Source of the DNA: Gammaproteobacteria bacterium
Lineage (GTDB): Bacteria > Pseudomonadota > Gammaproteobacteria > Enterobacterales > Psychrobiaceae
NCBI GenBank assembly: GCA_013214945.1
Contig: JABSRT010000025.1
Location: forward strand, 1 to 64,000
Length of the DNA: 64,000 nt
Direction: 5' to 3'
The notes under the pieces are model-generated. The model saw only the letters and a program-made list of their open reading frames with translations. It ran no database searches and was not told the DNA's origin. The stretch's first letter is position 1. Each line of letters starts with the position of its first letter. The translations under genes were made by a program, and so were the position numbers. This document shows positions 16,343 to 24,944 of the stretch, piece after piece.

Positions 16343-18829
16343 ATGCCCACACCGTTTGTTTATAAGCCATTAGCAATAGCTATTGCCGCCGTTTGTTTTT
16401 CATCGAGCATTTCATTAGCTGCTCAGGCCGAGTCGAATCAGTCGAGTGATCAGAATGAACATGCACTTGCAAAAAAATTGATTAATTTCGATATTCCCGC
16501 AGGGCAGTTAACGCCCGCTTTAAATCAATTAGCACATTTAGCAGGTGAAGCGCTGGCCTACTCGCCAGCGTTAGTAAAAGAAAAAACCACCCAAGGGATC
16601 AAAGGTCGATATAGCATAGCGCAAGCATTAAAGACCCTTTTAGTGAATACCAATTTAGTGGCCGTAAAACACGGCAGTGCTGGTGGTTATATTATTAAAA
16701 AGATGAATGGCGCTAGTAGTAATATCGCCGGCACCTTAGCATTAACCACTGTCGGCAATGAAGGAAGTTTTGGTGATGCGCCAGCAGAAGAGGGCGGTTT
16801 TAAAGCACAGTATCAAACCACCGCTACCAAAATGGCAATGCCGTTAAAAGAAACGCCACAGGCGATTTCAGTGGTAACCCGAGACTCTTTAGATGCTCGG
16901 CAGGTTAAAGACTTATCTACCGCAGTTGAACTTATCGCCGGCGTTAGCAATAGTGCTGATAGTATGGGGCTTCAAACTGGCCCAGGTATGTTTGGCGGAC
17001 TTGGACAATACGATCAAAAGTTTGTGATGCGTGGTCAACCAACTAGTGTACGTTCTGATGGCTTTAAAGTGGGTAACAACAATGTTGACTTAGCTGCTTA
17101 TGAGCGGGTCGAAGTACTTAAAGGGCCTGCGGGTTTTTATGGTCAGGGTTCGCTTGGTGGCTTTATTAATTTGGTACGTAAAAAACCACAGGCTGAATTT
17201 TCTGCCAACGTAAGTGCTCAGGTCGGCTCTTTTGATACAAAACGTACTGATATAGATGTTACCGGCGCACTTAACAATGATGCTAGCTTAAATGGTCATG
17301 TCAGTATGGTATATGAGGATTCTGGTTCGTTTGTGGATGAGTTAGATAATAACAAGTTTATGCTGGCGCCCAGCATTGAAGTAATAATTAATGACAACAC
17401 CAGAATATTAACACAATTGCTTTATCAAAAAGATGAGTTTGATAATAATGGAGGTATACCTCTGCAATTAGTTGGCGATCAAATTAAGCGATATGATAAT
17501 TTTTCTTCCCCCACTGAACTTTATGGCAGCACCGGTGATAAGTCTGAAACGGAAATCACTGAATTAATCGTTAGGGTTGATCATCAAGTTTCAGATCGTT
17601 GGTTGGCTAGCGTACTGCTTCAAGCCAATAAATCTACGCGGGATATTATTAAAGGCAATGCTGGTTATGTTTTTGATGATTATTTATATACAGGAGCAGA
17701 AAAAGATATTTGGGAACGCGACGTTTGGGCAGTAGATTTACGCTTAGAAGGGGCATTTGACGCTTTTGGTCAAACACACCAAGTACTTATAGGCGCAGAG
17801 CATAACGATCAGCACCGTACTCGTGATTGGGGGTATTCTTATATGACGGTAGGAGAGCCGGAATCTTTTTCTGGTGATTTTTCCAATTATCCGTTTGTCC
17901 CTGTAGAGGATGTGCCAACTTCTATTACCCGTGACAATAATACAGACAACAGCGCCATTTACGCGCAGGTCGTATTAAGCTTACAAGAAAAAACCAAGCT
18001 ACTAATTAGCGGCCGTTATGATAAAACCTATAGCAAGTTAATATTTACTTCATGGGGCGACCTAAATGAGCCAGCAGCAGTTAAACAGGATGCGTTTACT
18101 ACGCGATTAGGATTAACGCATGGCTTTAACGATAATTTTTCGGCATATGCGGTTTATGCAGAATCGTTTGAACCTACTGGCGAGATAGCATCGCCTGCTA
18201 ACGGAGGAGGAATTCTTGATCCAATAACCGGAGAAGGTTATGAACTGGGTCTAAAAACAGACTGGCTCGACAATAAACTTGGTGCAACACTTGCTATTTA
18301 CCAGCAAGATTTAACTAATCGACCAATGATCGATCCCGATGACACTAGCGGTCAATACTCGATATCGTCGGGTTTACACCGTACCGAAGGCATTGAATTG
18401 GAAATTACTAGCTCGCCTTATCAAGGGTTAACCGTTACAGCAGCGGCCTCATGGCAGGAAAATGAGTTTTTAGAAGACGATAATAATAAGGGTTTATCTA
18501 TTGACGGTTCTGTAGATGAACAATTTAGTTTATACGCGAGTTATGAATGGCAAACCGGCGCGCTACAAGGATTAGCTGCTGGCGCAACTTTTGTTAATGT
18601 TGGTGAGCGGAAATTTATAGAGGGAGGGAAACAAATATACCTCGAAGGTTATCATCGCGCAGATATGCACTTAAGTTATAATGCGCTTCCTAATTGGGAT
18701 ATATCACTATTGGTACGTAATATAACAGATGAAAATTATATTGAATCAGCAACACCAAAATATGCCTTCGGTAGCTTTCGCGGGTCACCGCGTGCCGTGT
18801 TGTTAACTGTGTCGTACGATTTTAATTAG
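16343..18829 (+). CDS. TonB-dependent siderophore receptor 3 with STN domain
   Basis: An 828-residue outer-membrane receptor. The signal peptide ends near SLAAQA (about residue 28), and the STN domain spans about 48-118 (FDIPAGQLTPALNQLAHLAG). The linker NIAGTLALTTVGNEGSFGDA is nearly identical to that of receptors 1 and 2, but the plug (GPGMFGGLGQYDQKFVMRG, then VEVLKGPAGFYGQGSLGG) and barrel are clearly more divergent. It ends TVSYDFN. GGAG lies 7 bases before the ATG. The gene is preceded by its own sigma/FecR pair. It probably recognises a different siderophore from receptors 1 and 2; the ligand is unknown. Confidence 0.95.
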   Translation: MPTPFVYKPLAIAIAAVCFSSSISLAAQAESNQSSDQNEHALAKKLINFDIPAGQLTPALNQLAHLAGEALAYSPALVKEKTTQGIKGRYSIAQALKTLLVNTNLVAVKHGSAGGYIIKKMNGASSNIAGTLALTTVGNEGSFGDAPAEEGGFKAQYQTTATKMAMPLKETPQAISVVTRDSLDARQVKDLSTAVELIAGVSNSADSMGLQTGPGMFGGLGQYDQKFVMRGQPTSVRSDGFKVGNNNVDLAAYERVEVLKGPAGFYGQGSLGGFINLVRKKPQAEFSANVSAQVGSFDTKRTDIDVTGALNNDASLNGHVSMVYEDSGSFVDELDNNKFMLAPSIEVIINDNTRILTQLLYQKDEFDNNGGIPLQLVGDQIKRYDNFSSPTELYGSTGDKSETEITELIVRVDHQVSDRWLASVLLQANKSTRDIIKGNAGYVFDDYLYTGAEKDIWERDVWAVDLRLEGAFDAFGQTHQVLIGAEHNDQHRTRDWGYSYMTVGEPESFSGDFSNYPFVPVEDVPTSITRDNNTDNSAIYAQVVLSLQEKTKLLISGRYDKTYSKLIFTSWGDLNEPAAVKQDAFTTRLGLTHGFNDNFSAYAVYAESFEPTGEIASPANGGGILDPITGEGYELGLKTDWLDNKLGATLAIYQQDLTNRPMIDPDDTSGQYSISSGLHRTEGIELEITSSPYQGLTVTAAASWQENEFLEDDNNKGLSIDGSVDEQFSLYASYEWQTGALQGLAAGATFVNVGERKFIEGGKQIYLEGYHRADMHLSYNALPNWDISLLVRNITDENYIESATPKYAFGSFRGSPRAVLLTVSYDFN

Positions 18830-18861
18830 TAATCAACTGTAAATCCTAAGCTAAAACCAAT

Positions 18862-18889
18862 AAACGCATCATAATCATGGTGCGTTTTT
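18862..18889 (+). terminator. Rho-independent terminator after receptor 3
   Basis: AAACGCATCAT pairs with ATGGTGCGTTT (one G-T wobble) around AATC, followed by a T run. It lies 33 bases past the stop codon. Confidence 0.8.
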
Positions 18890-18940
18890 CTTTTCACCAA
18901 GTTAGGTAAGCGCTCAGTACGCAGTGGAGCCTTAATTATT

Positions 18941-19142
18941 TCAAGTGCGCCATTTGTGAAGGTTGGTGTTGATCACAGCGTACTTCCTGCATAGATCCTG
19001 CACGGTTGTTCCTACTTCGTTTTCTTTTAAGAAAGATATAATTTGGCTATCGCTGACTCGCGATATTTTCATAAAAAATTCCTTTAATTTAGGATATGGA
19101 ATTTCTCTACTTTTGACTGTTATTAATTTCGGGGGGATTACA
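18941..19142 (-). mobile_element. IS3-family remnant: 5' end of orfA and left terminus
   Basis: On the minus strand, ATG at 19072 opens MKISRVSDSQIISFLKENEV, then DLCRKYAVINTNLHKWRT and a stop at 18941. This is the N-terminal helix-turn-helix part of an IS3-type OrfA, cut after 43 codons. About 50 bases before the ATG lies a terminus-like sequence reading TGTAATCCCCCCGAAATTAA on the minus strand, a plausible IS inverted-repeat end at 19142. The rest of the element is gone. It has the same orientation as the remnants after receptors 1 and 2. The remaining gap to 19441 shows only the inverted repeat at 19347. Confidence 0.75.
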
Positions 19143-19346
19143 GTTCATACATCACCTCTACTAGCCAAAGTTAGCACTGGGGAGGATAGGGGATGGGTGG
19201 TTTTAAATATCGTAAATATGATTCAATTGTCGTTAAATCAGGGGATAGTTATGATTGTCTTATGTTTGTAGGTTTTGTTACATTGTGTTTTCATCTGATC
19301 TTTGCGTATAGGAATTTAAACCGTTAGTGCAATATCGGCCACTGGC

Positions 19347-19378
19347 GTACCATATGCAGCAGTTAATGCATATGGTAC
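19347..19378. repeat. 12-bp inverted repeat 3' of the PvdE-like gene
   Basis: GTACCATATGCA (19347-19358) and TGCATATGGTAC (19367-19378) are perfect arms around an 8-base loop, about 60 bases beyond the stop of the minus-strand exporter gene. It may stabilise or end that transcript, but there is no T run. Confidence 0.5.
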
Positions 19379-19441
19379 CAGCCCAGTTGAAGACTAAGGT
19401 TAAATGTTATAGAACTTCGCCCCTATTCAATTTTATACAAC

Positions 19442-21193
19442 TCAAGCGCTAATAATTTCTGGTTCAGTTATAACGTCTTCACTAATAACGTTACCATTTT
19501 CCATTCTCACTAATTGATCGGCAATATTGAAGTAGCGATCATCGTGTGAAATAACGATAATTGTTTTGCCTAATTTTTTAAGATCAGGCAATAGTTGGGT
19601 GTAAAAAATGCGGCGGAAACTAGGATCTTGGTCGGCAGCCCACTCGTCAAAAACTAAGACCGGTCGTTCTTCTAACCATGCGTTAATTAACGCTAAGCGT
19701 TTACGTTGTCCGGTTGATAAATCAGTGGTGGTAAATGCACCATCTTTGATGGTTACTTTGTGATCTATCTTCATTTTTTTGAGATATTTGTTCGCTTGTT
19801 GTGGCAAGTCTTGTTCTGCATTGAGCAGTTCATCAAACAGGTAGAAGTCTGAGAATATAGTGGTAAATAGTTGACGGTAGTCATCCATGTATTGAGCGGT
19901 TACTGTTTTACCGTCAAGCATTATTTGACCTTGTTGTGGCACGTAAAGTCCGAGTAGTAATTTTATTAGCGTGGTTTTGCCGCCACCATTTTCGCCAACA
20001 ATAAAAACGATATCACCTTGTTTTATTTTGATGTTAATTGGGCCAAGTTTGAATGGTGCTAGATTATCAACAGAGGGAAACTCATAAAATACCTGATTCA
20101 ATTCAAGGCTTTTTAATGTCGCGGGTTTTGTTTCTTCATGTGAAGTATTGCTGCTTGCCTGCTTTGCGGTGTTATTAGCTTCGTTGTGGCCTTCATCTTG
20201 ATCCTCATTCAACAGCAGGTAAGGTTCTGGTGATGAAAATTTTTCTGACAAGTCGGCAATACGTTGAAAAGCAACTTGCGCAAGGGCGATTTCTGGCAGG
20301 GTACCTACTATGTGCTCTAACGGTCCTTTCATGTACAGCATAACAAGTACAAAACCACCTAACATGGCTTTATCGGCTGTTGGCCATAGTGCTTGAAAGG
20401 CGATCGCCATACCAATAACGGCAAAAAATAACATTGAACCAAAGCTTTCTGCGCCAATAAAAATGTTGGCCGATTTGATATTGGCTTTACAAATTTTATC
20501 TGTTGTTCCTTGAATATTTTTTGAAAATAAATGTAAGCGGCGAGGGCGTTGAATTCGTAATTCTTTAGCACCTTCAGAAAGCGCTTGATAAGCTTTTTGT
20601 AGATCATTTTCAGCGTCGCGTGCAATGCCTAAATGTGAGCTACCAAAGCGAAAAGCTATATATTGTGCGCCACTACCAACGACAACAGTAGCAAGCGTTA
20701 GTAATAATACCTGCCATGACAGGTAAGCTAGGTAAGAGAGACAGCCGAGTGTCACCGCAAAAGATATAACAAGCGGAGCTATATTAAGCGCAAAAGCACT
20801 AATTATATTAATATCACCGACTAAAACAGGAATGAGTTTATGACTACGGTAGCGCTCAAGTTGTACTATTGGCGCTGCTAGGATCTGCTTTGCTAAACGT
20901 TGGCGTAGTTTTAGTACCACATGTTGGCCAATGTAATTAATACTAAGGTTTGATAACGTGGTACAGGCTAATACTAAAAGGCATAAGCCACCAAATGTTA
21001 GTGCTAAATAGGTATCTGGACCATGAGTCATATTCATTGCTTCGTTCATTGTTGCTAACAAAGCGGTAATACCAAGCCCTCCAATAACACCTAATATAGT
21101 TGATAAAGCAACCAGTAGCCGGAAGGGCTTAAGTATGGTCAGTGTTTCATGCAGCAAGCTGTGTGTGCGGTTGGGCATTATTTGTCTCGGCAT
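19442..21193 (-). CDS. pvdE: PvdE-like cyclic-peptide/siderophore ABC exporter
   Basis: A 583-residue half-transporter with a fused membrane domain (six hydrophobic segments over about residues 20-300) and ATPase. Walker A is GENGGGKTT, the signature is LSTGQRKRL, and Walker B continues VLVFDEWAADQDP. The DEWAADQDP run followed by FRRIFYTQLLPDLK is characteristic of the SyrD/PvdE/YojI peptide-exporter family. In Pseudomonas, PvdE carries the acylated precursor ferribactin across the inner membrane for periplasmic maturation. Its position next to the PvdM, PvdP and PvdQ homologues fits that role exactly. A Glu/Asn/Thr-rich insert of about 35 residues near residues 325-360 separates the two domains. 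The start is uncertain: M6 at 21178 has a slightly better upstream site. It lies 194 bases after the pvdM-like gene, with hairpins in the gap but no evident promoter box. Confidence 0.85.
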   Translation of the reverse strand: MPRQIMPNRTHSLLHETLTILKPFRLLVALSTILGVIGGLGITALLATMNEAMNMTHGPDTYLALTFGGLCLLVLACTTLSNLSINYIGQHVVLKLRQRLAKQILAAPIVQLERYRSHKLIPVLVGDINIISAFALNIAPLVISFAVTLGCLSYLAYLSWQVLLLTLATVVVGSGAQYIAFRFGSSHLGIARDAENDLQKAYQALSEGAKELRIQRPRRLHLFSKNIQGTTDKICKANIKSANIFIGAESFGSMLFFAVIGMAIAFQALWPTADKAMLGGFVLVMLYMKGPLEHIVGTLPEIALAQVAFQRIADLSEKFSSPEPYLLLNEDQDEGHNEANNTAKQASSNTSHEETKPATLKSLELNQVFYEFPSVDNLAPFKLGPINIKIKQGDIVFIVGENGGGKTTLIKLLLGLYVPQQGQIMLDGKTVTAQYMDDYRQLFTTIFSDFYLFDELLNAEQDLPQQANKYLKKMKIDHKVTIKDGAFTTTDLSTGQRKRLALINAWLEERPVLVFDEWAADQDPSFRRIFYTQLLPDLKKLGKTIIVISHDDRYFNIADQLVRMENGNVISEDVITEPEIISA

Positions 21194-21241
21194 AATTGGT
21201 TTAAGTTAGGCTATTATTTTTGCCATGGGCGAACATTGTTT

Positions 21242-21308
21242 TATTTTCGGCTGGTGGTGCAAGCCGAATAAACGTTGGAGTAACAAGTTTGCCGCCACTA
21301 CTCCAAGG
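21242..21308. repeat. Two hairpins between the pvdM- and pvdE-like genes
   Basis: TTCGGCT and AGCCGAA form a 7-bp stem at about 21245-21266, and TTGGAGTA and TACTCCAA form an 8-bp stem at about 21275-21306. They lie in the intergenic space of two minus-strand genes likely to be co-transcribed, and could adjust relative expression or protect the downstream mRNA. They are stems read by eye and were not energy-tested. Confidence 0.4.
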
Positions 21309-21387
21309 CTTTTATTATTGATGTTAAATCCTATTTTCTAGCGTATATAAATACTGTGGCGTAGCTAATATGACGTAGGTAATACGG

Positions 21388-22776
21388 TTACTGGGAAGCT
21401 GTTGTATTAGTATTTTGTTTGGCTAGTGTTTGTACCTTTTTCCAAACGCGTAAGAAATTTACCCCCCACAGCTTTCGTATGTCATTGTCTGAGTATCCGC
21501 GCTGAATCAATTCGGCGGTAATGTTAGTGATCTCACTGACATCCATCCATCCTTCAACGCCCCCCCCATCGTTAAAATCAGAGCTGATGCCTACATGGTC
21601 AATACCAATTTTCTTAACGGCGTAGTCAATATGATCACAATAATCTTTGAGGGTGCTTTTAGGCTCATTTTCCATAATGCTATAGAGAGAACCTGCGTAT
21701 TCGCCAAATTTTTGTTCTGACCAAATGGCGATAACTGCGTCACCAGGCATATGCGCATTGGCGAGGTTTTCTTGCATTTCTAAGGGTTGTAAATTAAATT
21801 CTTTTCTTAAAATATTCAGCTTGTTTAACGTACGTTCACTTAAGGCCTTTAGGTAGGTCGTAAAGCCAACAACATGAACCATACCGCCTGTACGTTTAAT
21901 CAGTTGTAACTCTTTATCACTAATGTTTCGCGGTATGTCGACAATGGCTCGCATCGCTGAATGAGAAGCGATAATAGGAGCGCGGGTTAGTTGAGTAACA
22001 CGCTTTAACGCTTTACTCGACATTTGTGAAACATCTATCACCACGCCAAGGTCATTAAGGCGATGCACGGCTTTTTCACCAAGTGGTGATAACCCCTCTA
22101 AAGCATCTGTTGTGTCATTAAAAAATGGCATCGGGCGTGACGAGTCTGACCAGTTATTATTACCGACATAATTGAAGCCAAAGATACGCATACCACGCGC
22201 TGCCCATGTGTCTAGAAGAGAGAGATCATTACCCAAAGGATAGGCGTTAAGCATGCTGATTATAATGGCGAATTTGTTTTCCGTGTATAAGCGATTAAAG
22301 TCGGCAGGGGTAAACGCAATGCCGGCTTGGTTTGGGTAGTCGCGCACTATATTGGTAATAATTTTGTAGCGAACTTCTTGCTGTTGTTGTGCTTCATCTA
22401 ACATGCCCAGCGTTGGACGATGAGGCGCGTTAGAGCCATTCCATATTTCAGGCCAACCAAGTATGGTTAATGCGCCGCCAGATAATCGACCTTTCGCGGC
22501 TTTTATTAAATCGAATTGGTATTGAGTATCGGTATTTGCTTCGACTAGCTCAGTATTAAAATCAAGAGGCACATTTATATGGGCATCGAACGAGATAATC
22601 GTATCTTGTAGTTCTTTTGCATGGCTCATGATTTCTTTGGGGTATAACTCTTTAGCGGTTAGGCTCATTCCTTGTTTGTAAAAATACCATGCTGCGGAGC
22701 TGCCAACAGCAACGATAACCAATACCAGAGCGAGGATGCCAAAATATCGGGATTTTTTACTGTGCGCTGTGTTCAT
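21388..22776 (-). CDS. pvdM: PvdM-like periplasmic dipeptidase (renal dipeptidase family)
   Basis: A 462-residue protein with an N-terminal membrane anchor (about residues 11-33) and a renal/membrane dipeptidase (M19) fold in the periplasm. Family landmarks are FDAHINVP (residues 63-70), GMRIFGFNYVGNNNWSD, LGVVIDVSQMS, PIIASHSAMRAIVDIPRNISD, HVGISSDFNDG and LWGVNFLRVW. In Pseudomonas, PvdM takes part in oxidative maturation of the pyoverdine chromophore after PvdP. The canonical metal-binding HxD near the N-terminus appears here as H66-I-N68, so the first metal site may be altered. The gene is divergent from the PvdP-like gene, and both have exact TAAAT-N16-CGT boxes in the shared upstream region. 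Confidence 0.82.
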   Translation of the reverse strand: MNTAHSKKSRYFGILALVLVIVAVGSSAAWYFYKQGMSLTAKELYPKEIMSHAKELQDTIISFDAHINVPLDFNTELVEANTDTQYQFDLIKAAKGRLSGGALTILGWPEIWNGSNAPHRPTLGMLDEAQQQQEVRYKIITNIVRDYPNQAGIAFTPADFNRLYTENKFAIIISMLNAYPLGNDLSLLDTWAARGMRIFGFNYVGNNNWSDSSRPMPFFNDTTDALEGLSPLGEKAVHRLNDLGVVIDVSQMSSKALKRVTQLTRAPIIASHSAMRAIVDIPRNISDKELQLIKRTGGMVHVVGFTTYLKALSERTLNKLNILRKEFNLQPLEMQENLANAHMPGDAVIAIWSEQKFGEYAGSLYSIMENEPKSTLKDYCDHIDYAVKKIGIDHVGISSDFNDGGGVEGWMDVSEITNITAELIQRGYSDNDIRKLWGVNFLRVWKKVQTLAKQNTNTTASQ

Positions 22777-22824
22777 ACTCTACCTTTTTCTATTTGAATA
22801 GTGATGTTGTCAATTAGTAGATAA

Positions 22825-22848
22825 ACGTGCCTAAGACGAGAAAATTTA
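22825..22848 (-). promoter_or_regulatory. PvdS-type iron-starvation box for the pvdM-like gene
   Basis: On the minus strand TAAAT (22848-22844), a 16-base spacer, then CGT (22827-22825). This is an exact match to TAAAT-N16-CGT, 48 bases upstream of the pvdM-like start. Confidence 0.7.
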
Positions 22849-22923
22849 ATCAGAGTTAAAAAGTTTTTATCCAGCAAATGCGTTTTATCGCTTTTACGTG
22901 ATAGCAGCGATGAATTTTTAGCT

Positions 22924-22947
22924 TAAATTTTTTCACTACTCTTTCGT
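22924..22947 (+). promoter_or_regulatory. PvdS-type iron-starvation box for the pvdP-like gene
   Basis: TAAAT (22924-22928), a 16-base spacer, CGT (22945-22947). This is an exact match, 59 bases upstream of the tyrosinase start and back-to-back with the box serving pvdM. Confidence 0.7.
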
Positions 22948-23006
22948 TATTAAAGCATTAGGCGCGACTAAAGTGAGTTCTGTGCCGTTTAACTACAGGT
23001 AAAGTC

Positions 23007-24734
23007 ATGACGTTTTCTCGACGGAAATTTTTAATGGGGTTGTCGGCAACAAGCATCGTATTGCCGAGCATTTATTTTGGTCAGCGTCAAATTCGACAAC
23101 ATCTTGATGAGCTCGCTGCGCAAGACATAACTTCTGGCGAAGCAGTACCAGAGCCAGCAACAAATGAAGGTACTTTGCTTGCGAATCGATTACGGGGTAT
23201 TTGGGATATAGAGTTTAAAGACTCTGGTTTAGCAGGGTTGCCACTAAGGGGGGCTGAGTTAGTACTTGACGTTGGCGTAACAGGACGAAGTATTAGAGGT
23301 TATATTGGCTTGCCAGAAACGTTACGCAGTGCCGATACGCCGCAATACCGTGTGATAGGCGATATTGTTGATGACAAGCCTGAAAAGATCCGTTGGCGAT
23401 TAATTGCCAGAGATTCATTGTCTGCTATCCCAAGTTATGACTGCACCGCATTACTTGATGAGGTTTGGGGACGGTGGGGTGGCTCAGGCAGTGGCACCTT
23501 AAGTGGTAGCATTCGACGCTTAGACCGCGCGTTGCATTTACCTGAACGCGATTGTCCGTTTATTGCTCGAAAACAAGCTTTCCCTTTAGCCAGAGACAAA
23601 ATTAAATTTAATGCTCCACTTACGGCTTGGCTGGTGTCGCCAGAGCATCGTTTATTTCATCAGTTATGGCATGCCGTACGCGATAAATGGCACAAACTAC
23701 CAAATGATAAACGTGACGCTTTACGTCGCCTTGGGTGGCAACCCGGCGTTCGCGATAAAGAACGTGGAGCACGTGGTGATAATAAACATAAGAATGGCTC
23801 TGGTGAAGATTTCTTTTTTATGCATCGAGATATGCTTCATAAAGCACGTATGTTACAGCCCGACTTAAAAGGCTGGTCGAAACTGCCTTTGCCTGCGCCA
23901 TTTGTTGAACAAGATTTAGCCGGTTTTATTCGTTATTACGAAAATAACGATGGTTGCTCAGTTCCACCTGCTTGGGAGTCTGAGGGGGACGACGAATATA
24001 CCCAGTGGTTAAATGACGTTAAGGGCAGTAATACTTTTTACAGTAACTATCAAGTTTGGGAATCACAATACCAAGACCCTCAATATTTGGCGCGTTTAAC
24101 CTTAGCAGAGTTTGGCTCTGAGATGGAACTAGGCATGCATGATTGGTTACATATGCGCTGGGCGACAATAACGCGTGACCCTACTAACGATATGCCAGTT
24201 CCTTGGGACAGGTGGCCATCAGATTTCTCTTCCCGTTGGTTTTTACCCGAAAATGATTATTTAGGTGACCCATTTTCTTCTCATGTTAACCCCGTATTTT
24301 GGATGTTTCATCGCTGGATTGATGACAGGATTGAAGATTGGTTCCGGGCGCACGAATGGTTACATCCAGGGGAAGTACGCCGAAAGCAAGTCAAGGGGAT
24401 TTCTTGGTTTGCGGCCGGTAAATGGGTAGAAGTGGACGACCCTTGGTTGGGCTCGTCAGCTCATGGTTGCGCACCAGTTGGATACAGCACACCAACTGGT
24501 GGCCACGACAATGAGACGGTTGATCATAGTGATCATAATGTTGGGAACAGCAATGAGGCGGTTGAACATAGTGCTCATAATGTCGAATCTAACAGTAAGG
24601 CTGTAGATCTGGATGTTGAAGGGATGAAATTAGCGCTTAGTATCGCATTTAGTGGTGAAGACGATGTGCCAGACCTAATGAAACGGGTGCCTCGTCGGCC
24701 ATGGTATGCACGGAGCATGAAGCTGAATAAGTAA
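23007..24734 (+). CDS. pvdP: PvdP-like Tat-exported tyrosinase
   Basis: A 575-residue type-3 copper enzyme. The N-terminus carries a twin-arginine signal, SRRKFLMG (residues 4-11), so it is exported folded to the periplasm. An N-terminal beta-rich domain (about 60-190) precedes the tyrosinase domain. CuA-type histidines are in FFFMHRDMLHKARM (H273, H278), and CuB ligands in MHDWLHMRW (H378, H382) and NPVFWMFHRWIDD (H435). In Pseudomonas, PvdP oxidises and cyclises the D-Tyr of ferribactin to begin the fluorescent chromophore; its C-terminal lid places a tyrosine in the active site. Here Y567, 8 residues from the end, could do the same. An odd feature is a His/Asn-rich imperfect repeat (VDHSDHNVGNSN, VEHSAHNVESNS) at about residues 503-535. 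The lone start is supported by its Tat motif and an upstream promoter box. Confidence 0.87.
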   Translation: MTFSRRKFLMGLSATSIVLPSIYFGQRQIRQHLDELAAQDITSGEAVPEPATNEGTLLANRLRGIWDIEFKDSGLAGLPLRGAELVLDVGVTGRSIRGYIGLPETLRSADTPQYRVIGDIVDDKPEKIRWRLIARDSLSAIPSYDCTALLDEVWGRWGGSGSGTLSGSIRRLDRALHLPERDCPFIARKQAFPLARDKIKFNAPLTAWLVSPEHRLFHQLWHAVRDKWHKLPNDKRDALRRLGWQPGVRDKERGARGDNKHKNGSGEDFFFMHRDMLHKARMLQPDLKGWSKLPLPAPFVEQDLAGFIRYYENNDGCSVPPAWESEGDDEYTQWLNDVKGSNTFYSNYQVWESQYQDPQYLARLTLAEFGSEMELGMHDWLHMRWATITRDPTNDMPVPWDRWPSDFSSRWFLPENDYLGDPFSSHVNPVFWMFHRWIDDRIEDWFRAHEWLHPGEVRRKQVKGISWFAAGKWVEVDDPWLGSSAHGCAPVGYSTPTGGHDNETVDHSDHNVGNSNEAVEHSAHNVESNSKAVDLDVEGMKLALSIAFSGEDDVPDLMKRVPRRPWYARSMKLNK

Positions 24735-24820
24735 TTGTATTTCCTTGCCAGTTAATTGAGGACTAGCCAGGACATATATATTTACCGATTGCTGACAATT
24801 TAAATTAAGCCGAATAATAC

Positions 24821-24844
24821 TAAATTTAATTGGCTTAATTTCGT
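24821..24844 (+). promoter_or_regulatory. PvdS-type iron-starvation box for pvdA
   Basis: TAAAT (24821-24825), a 16-base spacer, CGT (24842-24844). This is an exact match, 100 bases upstream of the pvdA start. Confidence 0.7.
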
Positions 24845-24944
24845 ATCTATTAACTATAAATATTTGCTTAGAAATAATTACTGCTAGGTATTCCAGACTG
24901 TTGGAATATAAATAATAACGCACGAATAAATAAGGTATAAGAAT

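Noticed and set aside
18963-19271. Open frame of 102 codons on the plus strand
   Set aside because: It runs antisense across the IS3 orfA remnant and the IS terminus, has no ribosome site and resembles no family.
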